A DNA stretch of 64,000 nucleotides, from NCBI GenBank assembly GCA_032622095.1, contig CP136063.1:282095426-282159425 (forward strand), in the 5' to 3' direction. A program made the translations under genes and the position numbers. Within the stretch, counting starts at the first letter, position 1. Each line of letters begins with the position of its first letter. Below, in pieces: positions 1 through 10,089 of the stretch. The notes beneath the pieces were generated by a model. It worked only from the letters and a program-made list of their open reading frames with translations. It ran no database searches and had not been told where the DNA came from. This stretch comes from Siphonodentalium dalli (lineage: Eukaryota > Mollusca > Scaphopoda > Gadilida > Siphonodentaliidae).

Positions 1-639
1 TTGTTCGTCCCTATATTGGTGAGTGAAACTGAACACATTTGTTTCAATACTAAAACGATTCATGGATTTGTTGCATGGAGGACAATGAAATGTAAAAGCA
101 ATATGGCTTAAAATCTGCGAAACCGCTCCAAACGGTGCGTTTTTTTTCCTTCTCATTTAGTATTAAATTTGAAGACAAGGTGGAGAAGTATTCGAGATAA
201 GTATACCCGATTAAGCAATCTTTGGAACGTCCTCGTCGTCGGAGGAATCCATGGCGAAAGGACAATATGTAACACAAATAATTCTTCACGCATCCGCTAA
301 CGGACGCGTATGTGCAGAGGTAAACGAAGGTATGTGAAAGCTCTAAACGCACGTCCGCCTAACGCATCCGTAAAACGCATGCGTTAAGAGCATGTACATG
401 TATGTGAAAGCAGCTTTACACCCCACCCCAGTGATTAGCCAGCCTCCATTTTCACTATGTTCAGATACCTCATAGATCATTAGACATCAAACAATATAGT
501 CTGCTCCAGGAGTAAATTCCCTTCATCACACCTTTTATCTGGCCCTTTCCCATTAATATTGATTGGGATGCAGGATGTAAAGTAATGACTGGATTGACCC
601 AGTCCCCCTGGGAGTTAAGAACAATTATCTCTTCATTTA
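1..639. other. Gene-free stretch, no recognised element
   Basis: No coding region with splice or start support is visible. Positions 280-380 hold GC-richer words (several ACGCATCCG-like and GGACGCGT-like motifs) with many CpGs, followed by a TATGTGAAAGCAGCTTTAC motif resembling the end of a small transposon, but no matching partner end was found. Confidence 0.5.
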
Positions 640-975
640 TGGCTCAATGCTTGACTTGTTTTACTTTGATCAAGTCTGCATGCAGGATAGTTCGCCTCCA
701 TATATAAGAGAATGCATTGGCCTAAAAAAAATCTTTTTTTAACACTTTTTACCATTTTTTCTTACATTTCTTATATTTTAAAACAATTTTTATAATATTT
801 TTCTACATTCTTTGACAATTTTATCATTTTTAATGTGTTAAGCCAATGCATTCTCTTATATATGCGAGGCGACCTATGGTCGACTCGCATATATAAGAGA
901 ATGCATTGGCACAGGGCCGTTCTGTTAAAATTGGCTCAATGCTTGACTTGTTTTACTTTGATCAAGTCTGCATGC
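640..975. mobile_element. Truncated A-type hairpin element between 44-bp direct repeats
   Basis: A perfect 44-bp direct repeat (640-683 and 932-975, starting TGGCTCAATGCTTGACTTG) brackets the inner part of an A-family MITE: half a hairpin at about 690-720, the T-rich spacer, and a complete 69-bp hairpin at 841-909. The right end stops at CAGGGCCGTTCTGTT, before the usual GGGTAAAGGGTTAA. Both TTAA ends are gone, so this is a rearranged remnant rather than a simple insertion. Confidence 0.7.
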
Positions 976-1115
976 TGCTTGTAATAAAAGATTCCAAAAC
1001 ACAAGATTACAACACACAGAATTGTTTTTAACCAATCAACAGGATACTTATTCATCCTTCTCAAATCTAAGGACCTCCCTTTGTCACCTGTCATTTTTGA
1101 CATCAGACGACGTAA

Positions 1116-1319
1116 CCCTTTGAGTGCCAGGTCAATTTTTGTATCAACCCATATACCCTGTGCCAATGCATTCTCTTATATATGCGAGTCGACCATAGGT
1201 CGCCTCACATATATAAGAGAATGCATTGGCCTAAAAAAATTTTTTTTTTTTTTACAATTTTTTTACAATTTTAATAATTTATTCTTATATTCTTTAACAG
1301 GCCCGTGGCACTCAAAGGG
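1116..1319 (+). mobile_element. B1, piggyBac-like MITE
   Basis: The termini are CCCTTTGAGTGCCAGG and its inverse, TGGCACTCAAAGGG. TTAA follows the right end (1320-1323), while the left flank is the decayed GTAA. The element carries one hairpin (1162-1231) and a T-rich right half. TTAA targets and CCC-starting inverted ends are typical of piggyBac-superfamily elements. No transposase is encoded. Confidence 0.8.
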
Positions 1320-1637
1320 TTAAAGGGGCATAAATGAGCATCACAGAGAGTTCATTATAAGCTTAGAAGATATGTAGGAAAATTGATACACATATGTTCA
1401 CATGACCAGCAAAATATCATGGGATAGGCGCCTTTGACCTCAGATGTCTACTTAAAGGGGGACTAAGAAATTACATGATCAATAAAGAGCGTTTATCATC
1501 AGCTCAGAAGATATGTGGGGAATCTTGGTGCACACTGGTAATGTCACAGGATAGGTGCGGTTGACATCAAATGACTTAAAGGGGCACTAATAATTAGCAA
1601 TAAAGAGTGTTTATTATCAGCTTTAAAGATAAATGGT
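1320..1637. repeat. Host tandem repeat, about 120-130 bp units
   Basis: Related units are recognised by the recurring block CTTAAAGGGGCACTAATAATT (shortened variants near 1319, 1451 and 1575) followed by a TTTATCATCAGCT-like stretch. The last unit is interrupted by the LINE and resumes at 5799, where TTGAAGGGGCACTAATAATT recurs near 5853. A TTGTCACC-GTCATTTTTGACA motif also occurs on both sides (1081 and 5909). Identity between units is moderate. Confidence 0.65.
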
Positions 1638-4600
1638 AACTTTATTCCGAGTGAACTGCAGGGGACTTGGGTCAGACAATACTAAAAGAAGAGATATATT
1701 CAATATTTTTAGACAAAAGTATGATATTAGCATCTTCATTGATACCCATGCCACAAAAAAATGTGAGCGTATCTGGAGAAATGAATGGGGAAACGAAATG
1801 AAATTTGCATCCTTCAGTAGTAATAGCAGAGGCATTGCGATTGGGTTCAAAAGCTCCTTTGAATATAAAATTCATAATTGCATCTCGGAGGAAAATGGAA
1901 ATTATCTTATAATAGATATAACAATTAAAAATCAAAGACTTTCACTAGTAGCAATATATGGTCCGAATAAAGATAATATAATTTTTTTTGAGAAAGTGAA
2001 AGAAAAGGTTATAGAACTCGGCAACTTATCTACTATCTGGGTGGGGGATTGGAATGTTGTGCAAAATTTTGAAAAAGATACATATAAATATAAGAAATTT
2101 AACAACCCAAAAAATCATGAAGAAGTGGGAAAAATAATTAAAGAACTAGATTTAATAGACATATGGAGGAAACATAATCCGGATAAAAAAAGATATACAT
2201 GGTATGGTCCAAATAAAAAATGTAGCAGACTTGACTATTTCCTTATATCAAATGATTTAGAACCTTTGGTCACATCCGTCAATATTGAAACAAAATATAG
2301 ATCTGATCACGCATCAATAAATATTGAACTTGCATTTGAAAAACAAACGAGAGGAAATGGAACGTGGAAATTTAACAATTCTCTTCTAAGAGAGGCACAT
2401 TATGTGCAACAGGTAAAAGAAATAATAATAAAGACAGTAGATCAATACACAGTAACAGGATACAAAATAAAGGAATCAAAATACAACATAGATGATCAAA
2501 TGCTGTGGGAAATGATAAAGTTAAATATAAGAGGGAAAACAATAGCATATTGTTCAAATAGAAAGAAAAATATTATCCAAAAGCAAAGAGAACTAGAACA
2601 AAAGATAGAACAAAATCAAAAACTATTTGATGAAACAAAAATGGAAAAGTACCAAAAAGAGGGAGAAGTGTTAGAAAATGAGTTATATACCTTAAGACAA
2701 ACTCATGTAAAGGGACTGATGATTAGGGCTAAAGCACAATGGTATGCAGAAGGGGAAAAGAATACAAAATACTTTGCATATTTAGAAAAAAGAAACTACA
2801 CGGAAAAACTTATCCCAAAAATAATACGCGAAGATGGTACTTCTACATCCGACATAGAAGAAATTTTGGAAGCACAAAGAAATTTTTATAGTGCTTTATA
2901 CAGTGAAAATGAAGAAAAAAATATAAAGTGTAATGAAACAAGCTATAACCAATTTATGGATTCTAAAAACCCTTTTCTGGGTAACAAATCCTGTGATGAG
3001 ACAAAAGCATGTGAAGGACTTATAACAAACATAGAATTAGTAAACGCCTTGAAAATGTCAAAAAACAACAAATCACCTGGGATAGATGGTTTTACAGCCG
3101 AGTTCTATAAATTTTTCTGGAACGATATCTCAAGTTATCTGCTGAACTCTATAAATGATGCATTTAAAAAAGGACATATGTCAATATCGCAATGCCAAGG
3201 AGTGATAACCTGCTTACCTAAGCCAGGAAAAGACAAATCATATATTAAAAATCTTAGGCCTATCACTCTTTTGAATGTAGACTATAAACTGGCTTCAGCA
3301 GTAATTGCTAATAGAATAAAAACACAAATTAAAACAATGATAAGTGATACACAAAAAGGGTTCCTGAAAGGAAGATATATAGGGGAATGTACACGCTTAA
3401 CCTATGATTTGATAATAGACTGCCAAGAACAAAATATCCCTGGTTTAATTCTACTATTAGATTATGAAAAAGCTTTTGATTCAATAAAATGGAAATTCAT
3501 TCAGAAAACCTTAGAATTTTTCGGTTTTGGGAAAAATATATGCAAATGGGTGACAACATTATACAATAAAACAAACAGTCTTGTTATCAATAACGGACAT
3601 TTGTCACAGCAATTTAACCTCCAAAAGGGAGTTAGACAGGGAGATCCTTTGTCTCCCTATCTATTTATTCTTTGTATTGAATTATTTTCGGCAGCTTTAA
3701 AATATGATAATAATATAAAAGGGATAACAATTAACGATAAAGAAGTTAAAATAAGTCAGTATGCTGACGATTCAGTAATATGGCTAGATGGTAGTGAATC
3801 ATCACTCAAAGGGGCAATTGATCTCATTAACGCGTTTGAAAAAATATCAGGCTTAAGGGCAAACTTTGAAAAAACTGAAGCTATATGGTTTGGATCCAAA
3901 AGAGGATGCACACAAACCTTAAAGAATAACACTAAAATAAAGTGGAACTACCAGGGAAAGTTTAAAACACTGGGGATTTTGTTTGACTTAGAAGATCCTC
4001 TTCTTGTATCTGAAAATTGGAATGAAAAGAAAAATAAAATGGAAAACATTTTAAAACATTGGGCATTGAGGACACTGTCTCACATTGGAAAAACTACTGT
4101 GATAAAAATGCTAATTTTACCAATTATTATACAAATCTTGACTGTTTTACCAGAACCACCTGCACACATATTGAAGGAAATGCAGGGCTTGCTGTTTCAG
4201 TTTTTTTGGAATGGAAAAAGAGATAAAATTAAGAGAGACACACTAGTCCAAAATATTGAAAATGGTGGACTAAAAATTCCAGATATTAAAAGCTTTTCAA
4301 AATCCTTAAAAATAACATGGCTTAGAAAATTCCTAGATCCCTTTAACTATTCAGATTGGAAAATCATTTTAATAGATAAATTGCATATATATGGAGGCTC
4401 AGCTCTTCTAAATTTAAATAAAGCCAGTCTGATGAGAATTGCTAAGCGATTCAATCCATTCTGGAGAGATGTCTTAATAGCTTATGCAACATTATCCACA
4501 GACCCAAATACAGAAGTAGAATATAAGAAACAGCCACTCTTCCATAACTTACACATTCAGAGAGAAAAAAAACCTTTAATTTATAAAAACTGGATAGAAA

Positions 4601-5448
4601 AACAAATATTGCATATTAATGATATTTTGCGGGAAGATGGTTCTTTTATGGACACTGGAGAAATTATATCAAAATATGACCTTAAAGTTAACTACTTAAC
4701 TTTACAAGGAGTAATATCCTCTATTCCTTTAAATTGGAAAAAAGAAATAAAGGCCTCACAAAACAAATTGACTAAAAGCTCTAGAATTGATTTAGTTGAA
4801 AATATAATTCATGAAAAGAATTTGAACAACCATCTGTACTGGAAAATTGTAACTCTTGTCATTCCAAATAAACCAAGCGCTCAGGTAGGATGGGAGCATA
4901 AACTAAAACTAGAAACAAACGAAATTCACTGGGATTCAATATATAAGCAAACATTTAAAACAACGAAAAACACGAAACTGCAAGCCTTTCAATTCCAAAT
5001 AAATCACAACACTTTAGTTACAAATGTCTTCCTTGAAAAATGTAAGATTATAGCATCAAAATTGTGCACACTCTGTGGAAAAGAAAATGAAACTATAGAA
5101 CATTTGTTGGTTACCTGTCATCAGAGCAAAACTCTTTGGGAAGAAATTTCAAAAACAATGTATACCAAATGTAACATCAAAATGCCAACAAAGATTGAAG
5201 AATTACTTTTTGGAATAGATTCAGACTTTGTCATGAGCACACTTGAAATTAACAATATTCTACTATTAATAAAACGATATATTTATGTGACAAGGTGCAA
5301 TAAGACAAATCTATGCCAAAAAAAAGCAATACAATTTGTTATACAAGAATACAATCTAGAAAAGCAGGCACTAAAATGGACTGATTCAACAAATAAAGCC
5401 TTTGATAATAAGTGGAACAGTGTCCTCAATTTAATAAATGACCCTTGA
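1633..5448 (+). CDS. LINE ORF2-type endonuclease/reverse transcriptase (1271 codons)
   Basis: The protein would nick target DNA and copy its own RNA at the nick. An AP-type endonuclease domain lies at about residues 7-235: VNCRGLG from 7, AIYGPN from 107, GDWN at 138-141, RLDYFLIS from 199, RSDHA from 223. A reverse transcriptase follows at about 440-780: SPGIDGF from 481, DYEKAFD from 610, RQGDPLSPY from 668 and the catalytic YADD at 710-713. A C-terminal zinc knuckle C-x2-C-x8-H-x4-C begins near 1145 in a zf-RVT-like context ending LW. Residues 230-420 are rich in charged helix. The frame has no stop or frameshift, so insertion is recent. Motif order fits the L1/Tx1 group; the clade is inferred. 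The first six codons, including the ATG, and the first base of codon 7 lie in flanking host DNA (1633-1651), so this is a truncated LINE frame with a fortuitous start. No ORF1 lies upstream. Confidence 0.93.
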   Translation: MVTLFRVNCRGLGSDNTKRRDIFNIFRQKYDISIFIDTHATKKCERIWRNEWGNEMKFASFSSNSRGIAIGFKSSFEYKIHNCISEENGNYLIIDITIKNQRLSLVAIYGPNKDNIIFFEKVKEKVIELGNLSTIWVGDWNVVQNFEKDTYKYKKFNNPKNHEEVGKIIKELDLIDIWRKHNPDKKRYTWYGPNKKCSRLDYFLISNDLEPLVTSVNIETKYRSDHASINIELAFEKQTRGNGTWKFNNSLLREAHYVQQVKEIIIKTVDQYTVTGYKIKESKYNIDDQMLWEMIKLNIRGKTIAYCSNRKKNIIQKQRELEQKIEQNQKLFDETKMEKYQKEGEVLENELYTLRQTHVKGLMIRAKAQWYAEGEKNTKYFAYLEKRNYTEKLIPKIIREDGTSTSDIEEILEAQRNFYSALYSENEEKNIKCNETSYNQFMDSKNPFLGNKSCDETKACEGLITNIELVNALKMSKNNKSPGIDGFTAEFYKFFWNDISSYLLNSINDAFKKGHMSISQCQGVITCLPKPGKDKSYIKNLRPITLLNVDYKLASAVIANRIKTQIKTMISDTQKGFLKGRYIGECTRLTYDLIIDCQEQNIPGLILLLDYEKAFDSIKWKFIQKTLEFFGFGKNICKWVTTLYNKTNSLVINNGHLSQQFNLQKGVRQGDPLSPYLFILCIELFSAALKYDNNIKGITINDKEVKISQYADDSVIWLDGSESSLKGAIDLINAFEKISGLRANFEKTEAIWFGSKRGCTQTLKNNTKIKWNYQGKFKTLGILFDLEDPLLVSENWNEKKNKMENILKHWALRTLSHIGKTTVIKMLILPIIIQILTVLPEPPAHILKEMQGLLFQFFWNGKRDKIKRDTLVQNIENGGLKIPDIKSFSKSLKITWLRKFLDPFNYSDWKIILIDKLHIYGGSALLNLNKASLMRIAKRFNPFWRDVLIAYATLSTDPNTEVEYKKQPLFHNLHIQREKKPLIYKNWIEKQILHINDILREDGSFMDTGEIISKYDLKVNYLTLQGVISSIPLNWKKEIKASQNKLTKSSRIDLVENIIHEKNLNNHLYWKIVTLVIPNKPSAQVGWEHKLKLETNEIHWDSIYKQTFKTTKNTKLQAFQFQINHNTLVTNVFLEKCKIIASKLCTLCGKENETIEHLLVTCHQSKTLWEEISKTMYTKCNIKMPTKIEELLFGIDSDFVMSTLEINNILLLIKRYIYVTRCNKTNLCQKKAIQFVIQEYNLEKQALKWTDSTNKAFDNKWNSVLNLINDP
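1638..1651. repeat. LINE target-site duplication, left copy
   Basis: AACTTTATTCCGAG here is identical to 5785-5798, directly after the LINE poly-A. Two of the 14 bases (AA) could belong to the tail on the 3' side, so the duplication is 12-14 bp. Comparison with the neighbouring tandem unit shows that the sequence belongs to the host repeat. Confidence 0.9.
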
Positions 5449-5784
5449 CCGGAAATTACTCTGGTAAAAAAATTAAATTAATAGATAAAAAAATAAATTA
5501 TTTTCAATTTTTAGACCGACCCTGCAGTATCACGAAAACTGAATTAAAAAAAGAATAACTGTCAAAATGACACATTAGCAAGAAAAATGCTATAGATAAT
5601 TTTATAAGACAGAACAAGAAAAAGGATAAGTTTCAAAAACAGAGATTATTCAAGTGTGCATGTGATAAAAAATATATTGTTATAAGAATTTATTTTTTCA
5701 TGTTTAATGTATATTTATTATGTACAACTTTAATATGTAATTGAGACAGACTATGAAAAAGAAAAATAAATTATAAAAAAAAAA
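1652..5784 (+). mobile_element. Non-LTR retrotransposon (LINE, L1/Tx1 group), 5'-truncated
   Basis: The insertion is bounded by a 14-bp duplication and ends in an A-run after AAATTATA. It consists of the ORF2-type frame, then about 336 bases of AT-rich 3' UTR (5449-5784) with several AATAAA-like motifs. The 5' UTR, any ORF1 and the first few ORF2 codons are missing, as expected from incomplete reverse transcription. The disrupted tandem repeat can be rejoined across the element, which confirms the boundaries. Confidence 0.92.
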
Positions 5785-5798
5785 AACTTTATTCCGAG
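5785..5798. repeat. LINE target-site duplication, right copy
   Basis: This AACTTTATTCCGAG copy follows the poly-A tail. Downstream, the host tandem repeat unit resumes with CTCATGCAATAACG, which aligns with the same part of the preceding complete unit. Confidence 0.9.
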
Positions 5799-6980
5799 AG
5801 TCTCATGCAATAACGCTGTTTACCTCAGCTGACTAATAATTATTTAAATTACTTGAAGGGGCACTAATAATTGACTAATTATTCACACAATTTTCACACA
5901 TGATGTCACGTTTGTCACCCGTCATTTTTGACAGGCAACTACTATCTGAACATTTCCTCAGGGATAACCATTTATCAATGAGTAGGATATGATAATATTT
6001 TATTTTACAATACATTATACCTTAATACATTATGATATAAGTCAATTTGTATACGTATTGTGTGGAGTGCTGTGGGCTATGATGGCCGTCTACCTGGCAC
6101 CCCTGACTGACAAAATACAATCAATAATGGCTACATAAAGAATTTAAATATTTCACTATAATTTTCAGATTAGATTAATATATATAAATTGGATTTAAAT
6201 ATAGATATGGATTCCAGCGAATAAACAAATATGTTTTAGTTGTGTTGATAGAAAAGGATATGAATGAATATGCATCGAATATGCAACGGTCAATTTTCTC
6301 AATAACAAGTTTTGGAGCATGTTTTGGCTGCATTTACTAAGGGGAATTAATAAAACTTTGCTCACACACTATATGAAGTCTGTTCAACAGTCGTTTAGAA
6401 CAATAATCATCTGTTCTTTAAAAATCGCCAGTGTGTGAACAAACCCCAGCGCGCTAACTTATGAATATTTCAATTAAATGTATTATTTGTTTATAACTGT
6501 CACAGTTGAATTCCCTTAGTTATATAGTCAGGCATTGGACAAGATGAGTATTTAGTATAGAAAGAGTTAAATATTCAAATCTGCTCGGTCAGTTACCTTT
6601 AATAGCTATCAAGTTTAATCGGGTCATGTAATAATCGCTTACAATTAACTGTTGTCATTTTATCAAAATCTTTACCTACTTATTAAGTGGCGTCGACATA
6701 ATCCATTGAAATACATTCCAAAGTCCTCAATTTTCCAAAAATAAAGAGAAATCGGAGTCCAAAAAAACACAGAGATATTATGTCATACTGTCGGCGTAAA
6801 TAGATACATTGTGTTGACAGAAATTGGTCGTCGCATGTGAAAAATGAAGACCACCTGGTCACTGGATTTGTGTTTGATTGGTTGTGAACTTTGGCAAGCT
6901 GTTCTAATCAGTCAAGGTCAGGAAATAAGGAGGGAGATCAACAAATGTCTCAGAAATTTTGCCTGATATATTATTTCGCG
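5799..6980. other. Gene-free; end of tandem repeat, D-family fragments
   Basis: The host tandem repeat continues to about 5880. D-family (TTAA MITE) remnants are visible near 5942-5990 (ATCTGAACATTTCCTCAGGG, then CAATGAGTA) and at 6545-6566 (GAGTATTTAGTATAGAAAGAG, then TTAA). No coding support was found between them. Confidence 0.5.
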
Positions 6981-6984
6981 GGAA

Positions 6985-7175
6985 GTTGCACAAACGATAG
7001 TCAATACGTCGTTTGTTGAACTTATTTATATCGGATAATTTCCCTCCAATAAATAGAACTCTTTCTGCACTTATTATCTGTTGTCTGATTATTTTTCCTG
7101 AACACCCCTCCAAATGAATAAATAGACCGTTCCATTGTATACTTTTATTACTGAACGAGAGAGTCCTTTCAGTAT
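6985..7175 (-). mobile_element. D-family MITE fragment (inverted)
   Basis: Read in reverse complement this stretch matches the inner part of D3 (48330-48500): a GGTCTATTTATTCATTTG-like block, GAGGGGTGTTC, and the ATAAGTTCAACAAACG arm. The region ends AAAGGGTTAA at 7178-7187. A second D-like piece follows the M1 half-element at about 7305-7385, so M1 probably landed in this remnant. Confidence 0.5.
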
Positions 7176-7189
7176 AAAAGGGTTAACTA

Positions 7190-7302
7190 CAGTAATGCCC
7201 TAAATAATCGACTCCTTAACCACAGCAGAATTATGGGTAACTTTTCAGGATTTAGTCGGAAATATGGCTTGTTGCCATTCATCGAAAAGCTCTCACTGAG
7301 GT
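7190..7302 (+). mobile_element. M1, half of a TA-flanked palindromic MITE
   Basis: This is a left arm only: CAGTAATGCCCTAAATAATC through ATGGCTTGTTGCCATTCATC to CTCTCACTGAGG. It is preceded by TA. The inverted right arm seen in complete copies (for example 18697-18909) is missing. Confidence 0.8.
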
Positions 7303-7627
7303 AAATGGATTCACCCACTCAGGTATAAAGTATATAATGGAATGGTCTATTATGCATCTGGAGAGATTGAGCACACAGCAGATAATACAAGTACAGAAGG
7401 GTATACATGTGCAATAACATATTGGCCACTGATTAAACAAATTTTATAATCGGAAAAAATGAAACAATCTTAAATTTGTCAAAAGTTTTATGAAACAAAA
7501 CATGTCTTTTTCAATGCTATATCGATGAATTTGTTCGTAAATATCCACGTAGATATCTTTTTAGATACCTCTTATACCAAATTATGTATTCATAATTTTG
7601 GGGTTCGATCAAGCCATGTCCGTTTAA

Positions 7628-7884
7628 CCTTTTGATGATGGGTGTAGCATTAAAGATCCTGTGCCAGTGCATTCTCTTATACATGTATATGGGAGTCTCC
7701 CATCTATATAGGGAGCCTCGCATATATAAGAGAATGCACTGGCTCACAAGGCCAAGGTAAATATTGTTAGGCCAATGTATTCTCTTATATATGCAAGGCT
7801 CCCTTTGAAAGACTCACATTTATAAGAGAATGCATTGAAACATGTTTTTTTCGCATAATTTCAGGAAGCTACAGTCATGGAAGG
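7628..7884 (+). mobile_element. C0, piggyBac-like MITE with two hairpins
   Basis: TTAA is present on both sides (7624-7627, 7885-7888). It carries the C-family landmarks GCATTAAAGATCCTGTGCCAG, two TATATAAGAGAATGCA hairpins and a right end CAGTCATGGAAGG. The termini are diverged (CCTTTTGATGATGGG), so this is an older copy. Confidence 0.8.
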
Positions 7885-7888
7885 TTAA

Positions 7889-9347
7889 ATTGAACTCAGA
7901 GATTAAAGGCACGTGAGGCCTTAGTTGTCGAAAATATTCATATTTGTTCCAATCACCGTAAACAGAAAAACATTAAAAGCATACAGTTTCGTTCATATAT
8001 ACCATGACCATCGCATGTTATCATAAAGATTTACTATATTTTACCTAAGCAAGAGCCTGATTGTGTTGCAGAAGACAGCACAATGCTGCTGGCTAATCAC
8101 ACACAAATGGCATAAACGCTCTTTATTCGTTCCATATCATGAATTCACCCACAAAGAACGCTCTTTATGTTTACCATCATAATATAAACAAACACCAGAA
8201 AAGTAACTTTTAATGCTTTTGTTTACATAACAATGGTCAAAAATATGACAATAACATACTGTTTATGCGATATTTCTTATTTGTATACGGACAAAGTCTG
8301 TCTACATTTTGTTGTTCTTTCTGCTTGTGGCGGTTTTTGACGGGTGGAAATATTTTCACAGGATACCCACCGCCAAGGCCAACCGTACCTTTAAAAATAT
8401 GTAAAGTGTTTTTGTTTGTGGAAAAAACAGCATATGCAGCATGTTGGGAGTACGTACCCTGGTGTTATGAGATACTCCTGTAGTTCATGAGGGCATCTCT
8501 TCATTCATATATCGAACATTAGTATTGACTATTTCAAACTGTTTCACTCTCCCAGTAATAATAACAATTATCAACTTAACACTCCGCTGGTTAGGAAGCC
8601 CTATTAGAGAGAATCCATTAGTTTAACATGGAAACACTCTAAAAACCTATACTAGTATATGTCTTAACTACTCACTGTCTGCTCTAAATGTCTTAAAGTT
8701 ATGGGTTGCGTTGGCGGTAAGCGTTGGCGGTGGGTATTGCTTTTAAAACAGTCACATCCATTAAAACTGCCATAAGCAGAAAGAATATTATATTATAGAC
8801 AAATCTTGTTCTTATACCAATCATAAATATTGCCTAAATTGCATGTTTTTTTGTTTTTTGTTTTTATATGCGATAAGCAAAACACACAAAGCAGGGGAGG
8901 ATTCCCCATTAACTGAATTTTTAGTTACAAATATCACCAAGTTGTTTAAAACATACCAGCAAAGCACTGGTTAATTTTCACCTCTCAAGATTTAGGTGTT
9001 CAATGGCTCTCCGAAATTGGAGGAAATAAAGGTATGCATATATATAATCAACAGTTATACAGCTTATACTATTAGTCTAATTTATAATTCTTGAAAAAGA
9101 TGGAATTTTTTTTCTGCATGTCTTTTTGATATGTATAGCTGATTGATGTGATTTTTGAGTATTCTCTTGTTGCTGCCGTGACTCCCGACGACTTATTGAT
9201 CATCTGATTAGTCTGATTACCTCCCCTGTCTGATCTCTTGTCTTGTTAGGACTAAAATCGTTACTTCTGTGGAAGCAGATGTCTGCTAATTTGTTATGAC
9301 CTAGAGACCTAACTTGGAGCACAAAGAGCGCTGTTCTTATGAATGCT
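7889..9347. other. Gene-free stretch, nothing recognised
   Basis: No transposon ends, tandem array or supported exon were seen. Two short CGCTCTTTAT words near 8118 and 8161 and a duplicated GCGTTGGCGGT near 8710-8730 are the only local repeats. The 72-codon frame at 8265-8483 has no recognisable domain or splice context. Confidence 0.5.
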
Positions 9348-9498
9348 CAAGCCTTGAAATAGTGTGTCTGTCATTTGCAGAATGAGGCTCCCAGAGGGTG
9401 AATTTAGTGATGCTACCCCGCATAGTGGGCTAGCATCACCAAATTCACCCTCTGGGAACCTCATTCTGCAAATGACAGACACCCTATTTCAAGGCTTG
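9348..9498. mobile_element. P1, minimal palindromic hAT-like MITE
   Basis: This 151-bp near-perfect palindrome starts CAAGCCTTGAAATAGTG and ends with its inverse. The arms contain CAGAATGAGG, then CCCAGAGGGTGAATTTAGTG, and the centre is CCCCGCATAGTGGG. It is the P-family terminal arm joined to itself. No clear 8-bp duplication is visible at this copy. Confidence 0.85.
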
Positions 9499-9506
9499 TT
9501 GCTATA

Positions 9507-10085
9507 AAAACTTTGCCCGATGACCGGAACTGCAATACAAAACCCTCTAACCCAATTCCCCATTCTTCCTTCGTTTCCCCATAAATTGTACACATGAGGT
9601 ACCAATGCAGATCATCTTTAGATTTCTTGTCCTGTTTATCCTTTTTAGAAACAGATAAGTTGCTTTGAAAAAAAAGTGCAGTTCTTTGTTTTAGACTAAT
9701 AGTAATAACTTCAAGTTGATTGAATTGTATATTTCTTATATTTGAATGTTTTCAAATTGCAGCCCCGTCCACCTCTTTTTATCCCAGCCCCGTCCTCCCC
9801 TTTTTCACAAAGTTATAAACTTTCCAAAAAATGATGCAATATTTGGAACTTAGGAATTCTATAGGAATTTGAACTCCTGTTCAAATTCCAGCCCCCACCT
9901 GCCTATATTGACCAAAGTTATATATCTATTGGTACATCTCCTATGTGTAAACTGCCAAACTTATTAGTTTACTGTGGAATTCCGCCCACAAATATGGTAT
10001 ACTCGGCCAGCGGAAGCATTATGTCCATGACCGCCTACGACAGGGCCAGATATGCTTGCCAATATACACTCAAAGAGGGCGTAAC
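9507..10085. other. Gene-free stretch, nothing recognised
   Basis: Two related CAGCCCCGTCC-type words occur near 9762 and 9786, suggesting a small local duplication. Otherwise no transposon ends or exon-like sequence were recognised. Confidence 0.45.
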
Positions 10086-10089
10086 AAGG

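Noticed and set aside
1516-1640. A cellular promoter or 5' UTR for the LINE frame
   Set aside because: The sequence aligns with neighbouring units of the host tandem repeat, so it is insertion-site DNA rather than a LINE 5' UTR.
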